A stretch of 64,000 nucleotides of DNA from Paractinoplanes atraurantiacus. Lineage in GTDB: Bacteria; Actinomycetota; Actinomycetes; Mycobacteriales; Micromonosporaceae. This document shows, in pieces, positions 51,298 through 60,436 of this stretch (positions are counted from its first letter, which is position 1; each line of letters starts with the position of its first letter). The position numbers and the translations under genes were made by a program. The notes beneath the pieces are model-generated. The model saw only the letters and a list, made by a program, of their open reading frames with translations. It ran no database searches and was not told the DNA's origin. Location: NCBI RefSeq assembly GCF_900215205.1, contig NZ_OBDY01000008.1, forward strand, positions 248,001 through 312,000, given 5' to 3'.

Positions 51298-51351
51298 GGC
51301 TGTCGTAGCGTCAACGGCACTTCAGGCCTCTGATCGAGTCGAGGTGTTCCG

Positions 51352-54300
51352 TTGACGCAATCCCCCTTCGGCAGGTCCGTGCCGCTCATCGTGGCGGCCG
51401 TGACCGCGCTGGCAGTGACCCCGCCGGTGCCCGCCCACGCACAAGCAGCAGCAGCGCCCGCGCCCGCCGGGCCGGCCGCGACGTCGGCCGGTACGACGAT
51501 CACGCTGATCACTGGTGACAAGGTGACCGTCCGGCCCGGTGTCACCACCGTGCAGGGGCCCGGCGGCGAGCAGGTCGGTGCGCACATCACCACTGTCGGG
51601 CCGGACACCTACGTCTACCCGGAGAGCGCCCTTCCCTATGTCGGCGCCGGGCTGCTCGACAAGCGACTGTTCAACGTGACCTATCTGCTGCGCGAGGGCT
51701 ACGGCGACGCCGCCACCGATCGGCTGCCGGTCATCCTCGGCTACGCCGACTCGGCCGCCAAGCGGATCGCCGGCGCTTTGCCCGAGGGCAGCACCGAAGT
51801 GCGTGCGCTGCCGAGCATCCACGGCAGCGCCGTGAACACCGAGCGCGACGCGGACTTCTGGACGTCGCTGACCGCCGCCGCGCCGGCCGCCGCACGAGCC
51901 AAGACGACGACCGGCTTCGCCCACGGCATCACCAAGGTGTGGCTGGACGGCAAGGTGCACGCCGACCTGGCCGACAGCGTGGCCCAGATCGGCGCGCCGG
52001 AAGTGTGGGCGGGCGGGAACACCGGCGAGGGCGTCGACGTCGCCGTGCTCGACACCGGTGTCGACGCCGGGCACCCGGATCTGGCCGGGCGTATCGAGTC
52101 GAGCCAGAGCTTCGTGCCGGGTGAGGACGTCACCGACGGGCACGGGCACGGCACGCATGTGGCCTCCACCATCGCCGGCTCCGGGGCCGGTGCCGGCGGC
52201 AAGGAGCGGGGTGTCGCGCCGGGCGCCGACCTCGAGATCGGCAAGGTGCTCGACAACGGCGGCTCCGGGCAGGACTCCTGGATCATCAGCGGGATGGAGT
52301 GGGCCGCGCGGGAGCGCAAGGCCAAGGTCATCAGCATGAGCCTCGGCGGTGACCCGACCGACGGCACCGATCCGATGAGCGTGGCCGTCAACGAGCTCAG
52401 CGCCGAGACCGGTGCCCTGTTCGTCATCGCGGCCGGCAACAGCGGGCCCACCGAGACGACCGTCGGGTCGCCCGGCGCCGCCGACGCCGCCCTGACCGTG
52501 GGCGCGGTCGACGCCGACGACCACCTGGCCGACTTCTCCAGCCGCGGCCCGCGCTTCGTCGACGGCGCGCTCAAGCCGGAGATCACCGCGCCCGGCGTCG
52601 ACATCGTGGCGGCCCGCGCCGCCGGCACGACCATGGGCCAGCCGGTGAACGAGCTCTACACCGCCGCCTCCGGCACCTCGATGGCCACGCCGCACGTCGC
52701 CGGCGCCGCCGTCCTGCTCGCCGCCCAGCACCCCGGCTGGACCGGCTCGCAGCTCAAGGACGCCCTGGTCAGCACGGCCAAGGAGACCCCCGACTACAGC
52801 GTTTACGAGGCCGGCAGCGGCCGCCTCGACATCGCCGCCACCGCGAAGGCGACCGTTTTCGCCACGGCCTCGGCCTACCTCGGCATCCACCCGCTGCAGG
52901 ACGAGCCGTCGGGCATCGTCGAGCGCCAGATCACGTACACCAACACCGGCCCCTCCGCCGTTGATCTTGATTTGGAGATCACCGGTCTCGACGTCGCGAC
53001 CATCGACAAGCCGCGGGTGACCGTGCCGGCCAACGGCACCGCCTCGGTCAAGGTCTCGGTCGACCTCAGCCGCACGGCGGAGAAGGGCCGGTTCACCGGC
53101 AGCGTCGTCGCCACCGGCGCCGGCGTCCGGGTCGACACCATCGTCGGCATCAGCACCGAGGATCAGCCGCGGCACCTGACCATCACGCCCACCGGCCGCG
53201 GCGGCGAGCCCATGCCCGGTGAGATCATGATGCTGCGCGAGGGCGACCCGGCGGGCGCCTACTACAACTTCCTCACCCTCGACGGCCGCCCGATCGACGT
53301 GCTCGTGCCGGACGGCCGCTACGCGGTGTGGATGTGGGGCGACGTCGAGGGCACCCACGGCCCCAACTCCCGGGGCATGGCGCTGGTCAGCGCGCCCACG
53401 GTCGTCGTCGAGAAGGACACCGCCGTCGAGCTGAAGGCCTCCACCACCCGTGAGGTCCAGGCGATCACGCCCAAGGCGTCGGCCACCGCCGAGCTGCGCC
53501 TCGACTACCACCGCGAGCTGGGCGACACGGCCAAGGCCACCGACGCGTTCATCATTCCCCGCTACTACGACAGCATCTGGGTCACGCCCGGCCAGAAGGC
53601 CCGCGACGGCAAGATGTCGGTGACGGCCCGCTGGCGCAAGACCGAGCCGCTGATCTCGATCGGCGACTCCTACGACGACCTCCTGCTGATCTCCGGGTCG
53701 ACCATTCCGGCCGAGGGCACCCGTCAGCTCGAGGCTGTCTTCGCCGGTGACGGCACCACCGCCGACTTCGCCAAGGTCAACGTCAAGGACAAGATTGCGG
53801 TGGTACGCCGTGACGACCTCGACGACCAGGTGAAGGCGGCCGAGAAGGCGGGCGCGGCGGTGCTCGCGATCGTCAACAACGAGCCCGGGCGCTACTTCGA
53901 CGCCAGCTCCAAGACCAAGCTGGCCGTGGTCTCGCTGACCCAGGACGGCGGCGAGCGCCTGATCACTCAGCTCGGCCAGGGCAGGGTGAGCCTGCGCCTC
54001 ACCTCCGACCCGACCACCGATTACCTGTACGACCTGGTCCGCTACTGGCCGAACGGGACGCCGAAGTCGCTCACCTACCGCCCGTCGGAGCGTGAGCTGG
54101 CCCGGGTCGACGTCGACTTCCAGAGCACCTCCACCCGGGAGATCTCCGAGAAGCGGTTCGACAAGAACCCGGACCTGCCGGTCAAGGTCGGCTCGACCAC
54201 GCTGATGCGCTCCGACCGCTTCCGCACCGACTGGGTCACCGCCCAGGACGGCGTCACGTGGTCGACCGACATGGACGACTGGTACTCGTTCCAGCTCGGC

Positions 54301-55002
54301 GGCGACACCACCTACAAGGCGGGCAGCCGCACCGGCGAGACGTGGCTGGGCGCGATCCAGCGCCCGCGGATCAACGACGCGGTCACGCTGCCCCGCCGGG
54401 ACGGCGACCGGATCGTGGCCGAGATCCCCGGCTGGGGCGACTCGGGCGCCAACCACGCCGGCGTGGCCTTCCCGGAAGGCGGCGAGATGACGGCGACGCT
54501 GTCGCAGGGCACGAAGGTGATCGAGCAGAACACGTACAACTGGATCGATCAGAACTCCGGGCTGAGCCCCAAGCGTCTCCCGTACCGCCTGGTCACCACG
54601 ACCCAGCGGGACACGACGTCCTACGCGTACTCGTCCAAGACCCGGACGACCTGGGACTTCTTCTCCGACGCCAAGACGGCCCGCCTGCCGCTCATCCAGC
54701 TCGACTACAAGGTCGGCACGGACATCACGCACCGGGCCTCCCGCTCGACCGCGATCACGGTCACCCCGTCGCACCTGACCGGCGGCCCGAGCACCAAGGC
54801 CATCAGGACGGTCACGCTTGATGTGTCGTACGACGACGGCGCCACCTGGGTGCACCAGCGGCTCCACCAGACGAAGGACGGGTGGACCACCGACCTGCGG
54901 GCCCCGAGGAACGCCCAGCACGTCACGTTGAAGGCCGGCGCCAAGGACGCGTACGGCAACAGCGTGGAACAAACGATCACCAGGGCCTTCGGCCTGAAGT
55001 GA
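51352..55002 (+). CDS. Large secreted S8 subtilisin-like serine peptidase
   Basis: A 1216-residue exported protease. The signal peptide (VPLIVAAVTALAVTPPVPAHA) is followed by a propeptide of about 170 residues. The S8 domain has Asp234 in VAVLDTGVD, His269 in GHGTH and Ser443 in GTSMATP, with IAAGNSGP as the oxyanion segment. Beyond the catalytic domain are beta-rich modules, a PA-like segment (KIAVVRRDDLDDQVKAAEKAGAAVLAIVNNE) near residue 820, and a C-terminal beta-sandwich region. TTG 51352 is the start, with GAGG 7 bases upstream. This is the actinomycete extracellular subtilase type. A terminator follows immediately, so it is monocistronic. Confidence 0.9.
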   Translation: MTQSPFGRSVPLIVAAVTALAVTPPVPAHAQAAAAPAPAGPAATSAGTTITLITGDKVTVRPGVTTVQGPGGEQVGAHITTVGPDTYVYPESALPYVGAGLLDKRLFNVTYLLREGYGDAATDRLPVILGYADSAAKRIAGALPEGSTEVRALPSIHGSAVNTERDADFWTSLTAAAPAAARAKTTTGFAHGITKVWLDGKVHADLADSVAQIGAPEVWAGGNTGEGVDVAVLDTGVDAGHPDLAGRIESSQSFVPGEDVTDGHGHGTHVASTIAGSGAGAGGKERGVAPGADLEIGKVLDNGGSGQDSWIISGMEWAARERKAKVISMSLGGDPTDGTDPMSVAVNELSAETGALFVIAAGNSGPTETTVGSPGAADAALTVGAVDADDHLADFSSRGPRFVDGALKPEITAPGVDIVAARAAGTTMGQPVNELYTAASGTSMATPHVAGAAVLLAAQHPGWTGSQLKDALVSTAKETPDYSVYEAGSGRLDIAATAKATVFATASAYLGIHPLQDEPSGIVERQITYTNTGPSAVDLDLEITGLDVATIDKPRVTVPANGTASVKVSVDLSRTAEKGRFTGSVVATGAGVRVDTIVGISTEDQPRHLTITPTGRGGEPMPGEIMMLREGDPAGAYYNFLTLDGRPIDVLVPDGRYAVWMWGDVEGTHGPNSRGMALVSAPTVVVEKDTAVELKASTTREVQAITPKASATAELRLDYHRELGDTAKATDAFIIPRYYDSIWVTPGQKARDGKMSVTARWRKTEPLISIGDSYDDLLLISGSTIPAEGTRQLEAVFAGDGTTADFAKVNVKDKIAVVRRDDLDDQVKAAEKAGAAVLAIVNNEPGRYFDASSKTKLAVVSLTQDGGERLITQLGQGRVSLRLTSDPTTDYLYDLVRYWPNGTPKSLTYRPSERELARVDVDFQSTSTREISEKRFDKNPDLPVKVGSTTLMRSDRFRTDWVTAQDGVTWSTDMDDWYSFQLGGDTTYKAGSRTGETWLGAIQRPRINDAVTLPRRDGDRIVAEIPGWGDSGANHAGVAFPEGGEMTATLSQGTKVIEQNTYNWIDQNSGLSPKRLPYRLVTTTQRDTTSYAYSSKTRTTWDFFSDAKTARLPLIQLDYKVGTDITHRASRSTAITVTPSHLTGGPSTKAIRTVTLDVSYDDGATWVHQRLHQTKDGWTTDLRAPRNAQHVTLKAGAKDAYGNSVEQTITRAFGLK

Positions 55003-55008
55003 CCGGCC

Positions 55009-55043
55009 GGCCGGGCCGCGACACCCCCCGTCGCGGCCCGGCC
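55009..55043 (+). terminator. Strong hairpin terminator after the subtilase gene
   Basis: Perfect 14-base arms GGCCGGGCCGCGAC (55009-55022) and GTCGCGGCCCGGCC (55030-55043) surround a 7-base loop, beginning 7 bp after the stop. No U-run follows, as is usual at this G+C content. Confidence 0.8.
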
Positions 55044-55096
55044 CTCCAACGTTCGGGGGAGATCTTCTCCACTTCGGACGCACTAGTGTCGCTTCC

Positions 55097-57367
55097 GTGA
55101 CGCGGGAAGCGCTCTATGTGCGGGCCACAGCCGCGGTCGCCGTGATCGGCACCGCCTGGTGTGTGGCCTATCTCGGCGCCGGCATCGGCGCCGAGGCGAC
55201 CGCGTATGTCTTCGTGCCGATCGGCGGTGCCCTGGCGACCGCCTCGCTCCACCGCCTGACCCGCCGCGACCCGTTCTGGCGGGCCGTCTTCGTCTCCCTT
55301 GGCCTGATCACCTTCGGGTACGCCTGGCTGGCCGTGGACTCGCTGATCCACGCCGACGAGGTCCGCACCCGCGCCATGCCGACCCCGGCCGCGGCCATCG
55401 CCGCCCTGGGCTTCCTCATCGCGATGGGGGCCCTGGCCCGGGTGCCGGTCGCCGCGGCCGGCGCCACCGAGCGCTGGCCCATGGTGCTCGACCGGCTGAT
55501 CGCCTTCCTCGGCTGCGCGGCCGTGCTCTGGTACATCGGCCTGGCCCCCATGCTGACCGCCCGCGAGTCGCTGAGCCACCAGGCGACGTTGCTGGTCGGG
55601 CTCGGCCTGCTGATCGCGGTCGGCGCCGCCACCAAGGCCTCGTACATCGCCGGCGGCCCGGTCGACCGGGTGGCGATCCGCTTCATCGCGGCCGCCGGTG
55701 GCGTGCCCGCCGCCGCGACGGCCGTGCTGGCCGTGCAGTTCGGCCTGATCGCCAGCGTTCCCGCCCAGGCGGTCGTCCTGCCCCTGGCCCCGCTGCTCAT
55801 CACCCTCGGGGTGGCCGCGCAGACACGCGCCGACCAGGGACTCCGTTCTCCGGCGCGGGTCGGCGTGCTCCTTCCGTACATAGCAATGATCTTGGTTGAT
55901 GTGCCTTTGATCGCGGTGGCGCTGGGCGAACCGCTGCGCTGGCCGGTCCGGGTGGCGCTGATCGCGGCCGTCGTGGTCACCGGTCTCGTGATGGTCCGGC
56001 TCTACCTGACCGCCCGTGAGAACGCGCGGCTGCTGCGCAACGCGCGGGCGCAGGAGGAGCGCTTGCAGTACGAGGTGAGCCACGACGGCCTGACCGCCCT
56101 GGCCAACCGGGCGCTGTTCCGCGATCGGCTGGCCGAGGCGCTGGCCACCAGCGGTCAGGCCTCGGTGCTGCTCATCGACCTCGACGACTTCAAGACGGTC
56201 AACGACCTGCTCGGCCACGGCGTCGGCGACCACCTGCTCCTCTCGGTGGCTGACTTGTTGCGGTCTCTCGTCGGCGGCAACGGCCTGCCGGCGCGGGTCG
56301 GCGGCGACGAGTTCGCGGTGCTGCTGACCTCCGACCCGGAGACCCTCGCCGGGCGCCTGCTGGCCGCCTTCTCTCAACCGATCAGCGAACACCGGCTGCT
56401 GGTCCAGGCCAGCATCGGCATCGCCACCGCCACCGAGGGCGCCACCGTCGACTCGGTCCTGCGCGACGCCGACGTGGCCATGTACACGGCGAAACAGCAG
56501 GGCAAGGCCGGTTTCGTACGCTACGTCGACGGCCTGGGCGAGCCCGTGCTGGCCCACATGCAACTCGGCGGCGAGCTGCGCCGGGCCTTGGACAACAACG
56601 AGTTCCGGGTGGTCTACCAGCCCATCATGCGCCTGGACGGCTCCCGCTTGTTCGGCGTGGAGGCCCTGGTCCGCTGGCACCATCCCAGCCGGGGTGTGGT
56701 GGGGCCGGCCGAGTTCATCCCGGCCGCCGAGCGCACCGGCCTGATCGTCCCGCTGGGCCGTTTCGTCCTCCGCGAGACCTGCCGCCAGGCCGCTTCCTGG
56801 CTGGCCGAGTTCGGCCCCGACGCCCTGCACGAGGCCGGCCTGAACGTCTCGGCCCGCCAGCTGCACGACCCGGACTTCGTGGCCGACGTGGCGGCCGCCC
56901 TGGCCGAGAGCGGCCTGCCCTGCGAGCGCCTGGTCCTGGAGGTGACGGAGTCGGCCGTGCTGCGCGGCCAGCAGGTCTCCCGGGCCCTGTACGACCTGGA
57001 CCGCATGGGCATCCGCCTGGCCCTGGACGACTTCGGCACCGGCGAGTCGTCGCTGAGCCTGCTGCGGGCCTTCCCGGCCGCCATCGTCAAGCTGGACAAG
57101 TCCTTCGTGGACGGCATCGAGATCGACGACGGCCATCCGGCGGCGGCCGGAGCGCGCCAGGCCGTGGCCCGCGCGGTCATCCAGCTGGCACACGCCCTGG
57201 GCCTGGACACGGTGGCCGAGGGCATCGAGAGCCCCGAACAGGTGGCCACCCTCCGGGAGCTCGGCTACACGCTGGGCCAGGGTTTCCACCTGGCCCATCC
57301 GATGCCCGCGGCCGAGGTCTCCCGCCTGCTGGCCCACCAGCAGTCGGCGACCTCCCGTCTTCCGTGA
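55097..57367 (+). CDS. Membrane GGDEF/EAL cyclic-di-GMP protein
   Basis: A 756-residue protein. About nine membrane helices (residues 1-305) are followed by a helical linker (ARLLRNARAQEERLQYEVSHDGLTALANR), a GGDEF domain with intact RVGGDEFAVLL and LLIDLDDFKTVND, and an EAL domain with GVEALVRWHH, LNVSARQLH, LALDDFGTGESS and VKLDKSFVDG. Both active sites look complete, so it could synthesise or hydrolyse cyclic-di-GMP. Unlike the homologue at 39430 it has no repeat insertions, which makes it a useful internal comparison. GTG 55097 is the start. The gene lies between the subtilase terminator and a convergent gene. Confidence 0.9.
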   Translation: MTREALYVRATAAVAVIGTAWCVAYLGAGIGAEATAYVFVPIGGALATASLHRLTRRDPFWRAVFVSLGLITFGYAWLAVDSLIHADEVRTRAMPTPAAAIAALGFLIAMGALARVPVAAAGATERWPMVLDRLIAFLGCAAVLWYIGLAPMLTARESLSHQATLLVGLGLLIAVGAATKASYIAGGPVDRVAIRFIAAAGGVPAAATAVLAVQFGLIASVPAQAVVLPLAPLLITLGVAAQTRADQGLRSPARVGVLLPYIAMILVDVPLIAVALGEPLRWPVRVALIAAVVVTGLVMVRLYLTARENARLLRNARAQEERLQYEVSHDGLTALANRALFRDRLAEALATSGQASVLLIDLDDFKTVNDLLGHGVGDHLLLSVADLLRSLVGGNGLPARVGGDEFAVLLTSDPETLAGRLLAAFSQPISEHRLLVQASIGIATATEGATVDSVLRDADVAMYTAKQQGKAGFVRYVDGLGEPVLAHMQLGGELRRALDNNEFRVVYQPIMRLDGSRLFGVEALVRWHHPSRGVVGPAEFIPAAERTGLIVPLGRFVLRETCRQAASWLAEFGPDALHEAGLNVSARQLHDPDFVADVAAALAESGLPCERLVLEVTESAVLRGQQVSRALYDLDRMGIRLALDDFGTGESSLSLLRAFPAAIVKLDKSFVDGIEIDDGHPAAAGARQAVARAVIQLAHALGLDTVAEGIESPEQVATLRELGYTLGQGFHLAHPMPAAEVSRLLAHQQSATSRLP

Positions 57368-57371
57368 CTGC

Positions 57372-58481
57372 TCATGTCCGCTGGGCGGCGCTCGGGGATC
57401 CTTCCCGGCCCCCGCCCAGCATCAGCAGGCCCAGGGCGATGGCCGCGGCCGCCGCGGCCGCGACGGTGCAGGCGGGAATGAGCCAGGGCGGCACGCCGTC
57501 GAGGTGCGAGCTCGGCCGCAACGCCGCATGCAGGGCATAGACCGGGCCGGTGTCGTTCCGGTGCGCACCGAACATGACCGCGTTGACCACGACCGCCCAC
57601 ACCGGAGCCGCGGCGGTGGTCACCGCCGCACCGATGAAGGCCGCGACCATCCGCCCGGAGCCCGGCGGCAGCGACCTGAGGCGGTAGGCGAGGGCGGCAG
57701 TCAGCAACCATCCGGCCAGCGCGCCGAGCAGCGCACCAGCGGCGGTCAGCGGGAGGTAGGCGGCGTTGCGCTCGGTGAACAATGTGCCGCTGAGGCCGCC
57801 GACCCAGGCGTCACCGGATTCGCCGGCGAGGAAGTCGGTCGCGGTGCCGCGCAGAATCAAGCCATCGCGCTCGGCGATCACCGTCGCGGTGGTGGACTCG
57901 AACACGCAGGCCCCGCCGGGGACGGCATCCGCGGTGCAGGTGATCGAGGCCGGGCGCGGGTGGACCGTGAACTCGGTGAGCGTCCAGCCGTCCGCGGCGA
58001 GACCGGCGCGAGCATCCTCGACGGTCCAGTTCGGTTGCCGCACCCCGGGTGACACGCTGAAGTTCAGCGAGTCGGCCCGGCCCGACCCGCTCATCGGGTA
58101 GACGAAGCTCGCCCTGGGGTCGGTGACCGCCGCGTTCACCAGCTTCTGCGCATCAGACCGCGACGGCAGGCCGGCGCTCGTGCCGAGCACGCTTCCGGCC
58201 GCCGCACCGAAAACGCCCAGCACCACGGTCACCAGGACCGCCGTGACCACCGTGAACGGGCGGCCCGACGGGAGCCGGAAGCGCTGACGTACCCCACTGC
58301 CGATCAGATGCCACGCCTCACCGGCGGAGGGCCGGGAACGCGCCGGCTCGGCCATCTCCAGGATCGTGGTGAGCATCTCGGCGCCGTGCAAGCGCCGGTA
58401 GCGTCCCGAATAGGCCAGCAGCAGACGACGGTAGCGGCGCGCCAACCGCTCGTCGGTGGTCGGCCACGTCTCGGCGCTCAT
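57372..58481 (-). CDS. Polytopic membrane protein paired with PadR
   Basis: A 369-residue protein. The soluble N-terminus (ERLARRYRRLLLAYSGRYRRLHGAEMLTTILEMA) matches the short helical module found in many actinobacterial permease-like proteins next to PadR genes. One membrane helix (VVTAVLVTVVLGVFGAAAGSVLG) precedes an extracytoplasmic domain of about 120 residues with two cysteines (ITCTADAVPGGACVFE), then three further helices. Its function is unknown. ATG 58481 overlaps the PadR stop as ATGA, so the pair forms one operon, likely autoregulated by PadR. Confidence 0.65.
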   Translation of the reverse strand: MSAETWPTTDERLARRYRRLLLAYSGRYRRLHGAEMLTTILEMAEPARSRPSAGEAWHLIGSGVRQRFRLPSGRPFTVVTAVLVTVVLGVFGAAAGSVLGTSAGLPSRSDAQKLVNAAVTDPRASFVYPMSGSGRADSLNFSVSPGVRQPNWTVEDARAGLAADGWTLTEFTVHPRPASITCTADAVPGGACVFESTTATVIAERDGLILRGTATDFLAGESGDAWVGGLSGTLFTERNAAYLPLTAAGALLGALAGWLLTAALAYRLRSLPPGSGRMVAAFIGAAVTTAAAPVWAVVVNAVMFGAHRNDTGPVYALHAALRPSSHLDGVPPWLIPACTVAAAAAAAIALGLLMLGGGREGSPSAAQRT

Positions 58482-58816
58482 GCCGCGCCTCCCGCCGGGA
58501 TGGCGACGCCGGGCCAACGGCTCAACTGGTCGCGGGCCGCGTCCGTGTGCCGCTGCAACCGCTCGATCTCGGCGCCGAGCGCGGTGGCGCCCTCCCTGGT
58601 GAGCCGGTAGTAGCGGCGCAACCGGCCCTCCACCGCCTCCTCGTGGTCCACCTCGATGAGCCCCTGCTCGGTGAGCCGCTCGAGCGCGCCGTACAGCGTG
58701 CCCGGGCGCAGCTTCACCTCGCCCTCGGAGAGGCCGGCCACCGTCTGAACGATGCCGTAACCGTGACGGGGCTGCTCCGCGAGACCGGCGAGGATCAGGA
58801 ACGTCTGAGTTCGCAT
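58478..58816 (-). CDS. PadR-family regulator
   Basis: A 112-residue winged-helix regulator. It has FLILAGLAEQPRHGYGIVQTV, then LRPGTLYGALERLTEQGLIEVD, and the wing RYYRLTREGATAL; a C-terminal dimer helix is short (PadR-s1 type). Such proteins repress the neighbouring membrane-protein or transporter gene, here coupled by ATGA. A 17-bp-spaced ACGTCA direct repeat lies 14-40 bp upstream of its start. Confidence 0.87.
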   Translation of the reverse strand: MRTQTFLILAGLAEQPRHGYGIVQTVAGLSEGEVKLRPGTLYGALERLTEQGLIEVDHEEAVEGRLRRYYRLTREGATALGAEIERLQRHTDAARDQLSRWPGVAIPAGGAA

Positions 58817-58829
58817 GGGGGCCGACAGT

Positions 58830-58856
58830 ACGTCAGACGATATGTAACGTCAAGCG
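58830..58856. promoter_or_regulatory. Direct repeat upstream of padR
   Basis: ACGTCAGACGAT (from 58830) and ACGTCAAGCGAT (from 58847) form a direct repeat with a 17-bp period, 14-43 bp upstream of the padR start. It could be an autoregulatory site. PadR operators are more often inverted ATGT...ACAT elements, so this is tentative. Confidence 0.33.
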
Positions 58857-58872
58857 ATGTATCGGCGTCCGT

Positions 58873-59757
58873 TCACAGGCCCTTCAGGACACGACGGAGG
58901 GCTGCGCGGCCCGCGGGTCCCCAGTTCGGCTTGCCGCCGGGCAGGCCGCGGTCACCGTTCTGGCCCATCAGCATCAGGAAGAGGCACTTCATGGCGGCCA
59001 GTCCACGGGCGCGCCGGACCGTCGCCTCGTCCGCTCCGGCGTAGCGGTCGAAGAAGCGCGAGGCGTACCCCTCGGGCAGCAGCAGCCAGGCCGCACCGAG
59101 ATCCCAGGCCGGATCGCCGGCGAACAGCGCGCCGAAGTCGACGACGCCCGCGAGCGTCCCGTCCGCGACGACGACGTTCGCGGGATGCAGGTCGCCGTGC
59201 ACCCAGACCCGCGGCCCCGGCCACCCGGGGGCGGCCACCGCGTCGTCCCACACTGTCCGGATGTGGTCCTCGTGCTCGCCCAGATCCTCGATCGCACCGA
59301 GGAAGCGCTCGAACCCGCCCGTACAGTCCCTGGGGTGAGCGCCGAAGTCCCCGCCGTCCGGCGCGTCGGCGGGCGCCTCGACATGAAGCGCTCGCAGAAA
59401 GGCCGCCAGCGTGTCGGCCCCGTGGTCGCCGCGGTCGATCGAACCCCGGTCCAGGGGTGTGCCCTCGACCCAGCTCACGACCGTCCACATCTTGGGGAAG
59501 CGCTCGGAGGGCACACCGCTGCGCACCGGAACCGGAATCGGAAGGGGCAGGCGCGGGGCCAGCAACGGCAGCCAGCGGCGCTCCCTGAGCTGGAGGTCAG
59601 CGCTCGTGTCCATGCGCTGTATCCGAACGGCCAGGTCGTCACCGAGGCGCCACATCTGGTTGCCCCACCCGCCCGCGACCTCCCGGATCGGCAGATCGGC
59701 CAGGTCCGGGTGCTGGTCGCGCAGCAGGTCCCGGACCAGATCCTCGTCGTTGAACAA
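58873..59757 (-). CDS. Aminoglycoside phosphotransferase (APH)-family kinase, fused in frame to peptidase S51 remnant
   Basis: About 294 residues of an APH/choline-kinase fold. The N-lobe begins DEDLVRDLLRDQHPDLADLPIREV and includes NQMWRLGDDLAVRIQR. The catalytic loop is VHGDLHPANVVV (HGDxxxxN) and the metal loop VVDFGALFAGDPAWDL (DFG). All phosphotransfer residues are present, so it could phosphorylate a small hydroxylated compound; resistance is not implied. There is no stop or clear own start: the frame comes straight from the C-terminus of a peptidase S51-like sequence (SEGRWRLFN). TTG 59757 is the only nearby internal start and its Shine-Dalgarno spacing is poor. Confidence 0.7.
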   Translation of the reverse strand: MFNDEDLVRDLLRDQHPDLADLPIREVAGGWGNQMWRLGDDLAVRIQRMDTSADLQLRERRWLPLLAPRLPLPIPVPVRSGVPSERFPKMWTVVSWVEGTPLDRGSIDRGDHGADTLAAFLRALHVEAPADAPDGGDFGAHPRDCTGGFERFLGAIEDLGEHEDHIRTVWDDAVAAPGWPGPRVWVHGDLHPANVVVADGTLAGVVDFGALFAGDPAWDLGAAWLLLPEGYASRFFDRYAGADEATVRRARGLAAMKCLFLMLMGQNGDRGLPGGKPNWGPAGRAALRRVLKGL

Positions 59758-60362
59758 TCTCCACCGGCCCTCGGAGACCACCTCGACGGCGCCGTCGACC
59801 ACCTTGATCGCGGTCTCCGCGTCGATGGCGTACGCCGGACCCGCGATCCCCGCCGCCCATGCCTCCGCCCCGGCCTCATCGTCCAGGTGCACGGAGAGGG
59901 AGAAATCAACCAGGCCCAGCCGTGTGTCATCGCCGGCCCCGGCGGCGGGCCGGGTCATCACCACGCTCCCGGCGCTGAGCCCCACATAGACCAGTTCTGG
60001 CAGCGACGCCAGGAGGTCGGCGAGCCCGGACTCCCGCATCCACCGGCCCAGATACTGCGTGACACCGCCGTTGACCAGGAGGACGTCGCCGCCCGGACCC
60101 ACGAGACCCAGAGCTCCTGGTCGATGCTGGGCAGGGCGGTGAGCTCCAGGATGCCCACCGACTTCCACCCCAGCCCGGTCATCGGGTCGGGGGACCGGCC
60201 ACTGATGAACTCCCACGGCAGAAACGGATCAGCGTTGCCGCCGTAGCCCGCGGTGGGAACGCAGAGAGCGCTGCATTCGGCGATCGGCTTACCCAGGAGC
60301 TCGACCAGCGCCGCGTGGATGCTCGCGTTCCGGACACCGGAGTCGGTCAGAAGAAGCTTCAT
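59749..60362 (-). pseudogene. Peptidase S51 (dipeptidase E-like), frameshifted
   Basis: ATG 60362 begins MKLLLTDSGVRNASIHAALV and continues in one frame to LTALPSIDQELWVSWVR. The family sequence then jumps to another frame: DVLLVNGGVTQYLGRWMRESGLADLL, the nucleophile motif GLSAGSVVM, and AYAIDAETAIKVVDG to SEGRWRLFN. A single missing base near 60088-60100 explains the jump. This is either a true 1-bp deletion or a sequencing error in a run of G/C. If repaired, the gene would read through into the APH-like domain as a protein of about 496 residues. A related intact start is seen at 63857. Confidence 0.7.
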
Positions 60363-60436
60363 CGCCGTCCGTTGTAGCAGGGACGTCAAAGGGTCGCTTA
60401 TCTCGCCATGACGGCCGCTCGTCTTCAGTGGACGGC

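Noticed and set aside
51322..55083. Very long open frame (about 1250 codons) on the minus strand across the subtilase gene
   Set aside because: It is the antisense of a well-supported S8 peptidase; extreme G+C removes stops from the opposite strand. The translation is low-complexity Arg/Gly/Asp-rich without motifs.
60085..60120. Programmed ribosomal frameshift in the peptidase S51 gene
   Set aside because: There is no recognisable slippery heptamer or following structure of the known kinds. A one-base loss in a G/C-rich run, real or artefactual, is simpler.
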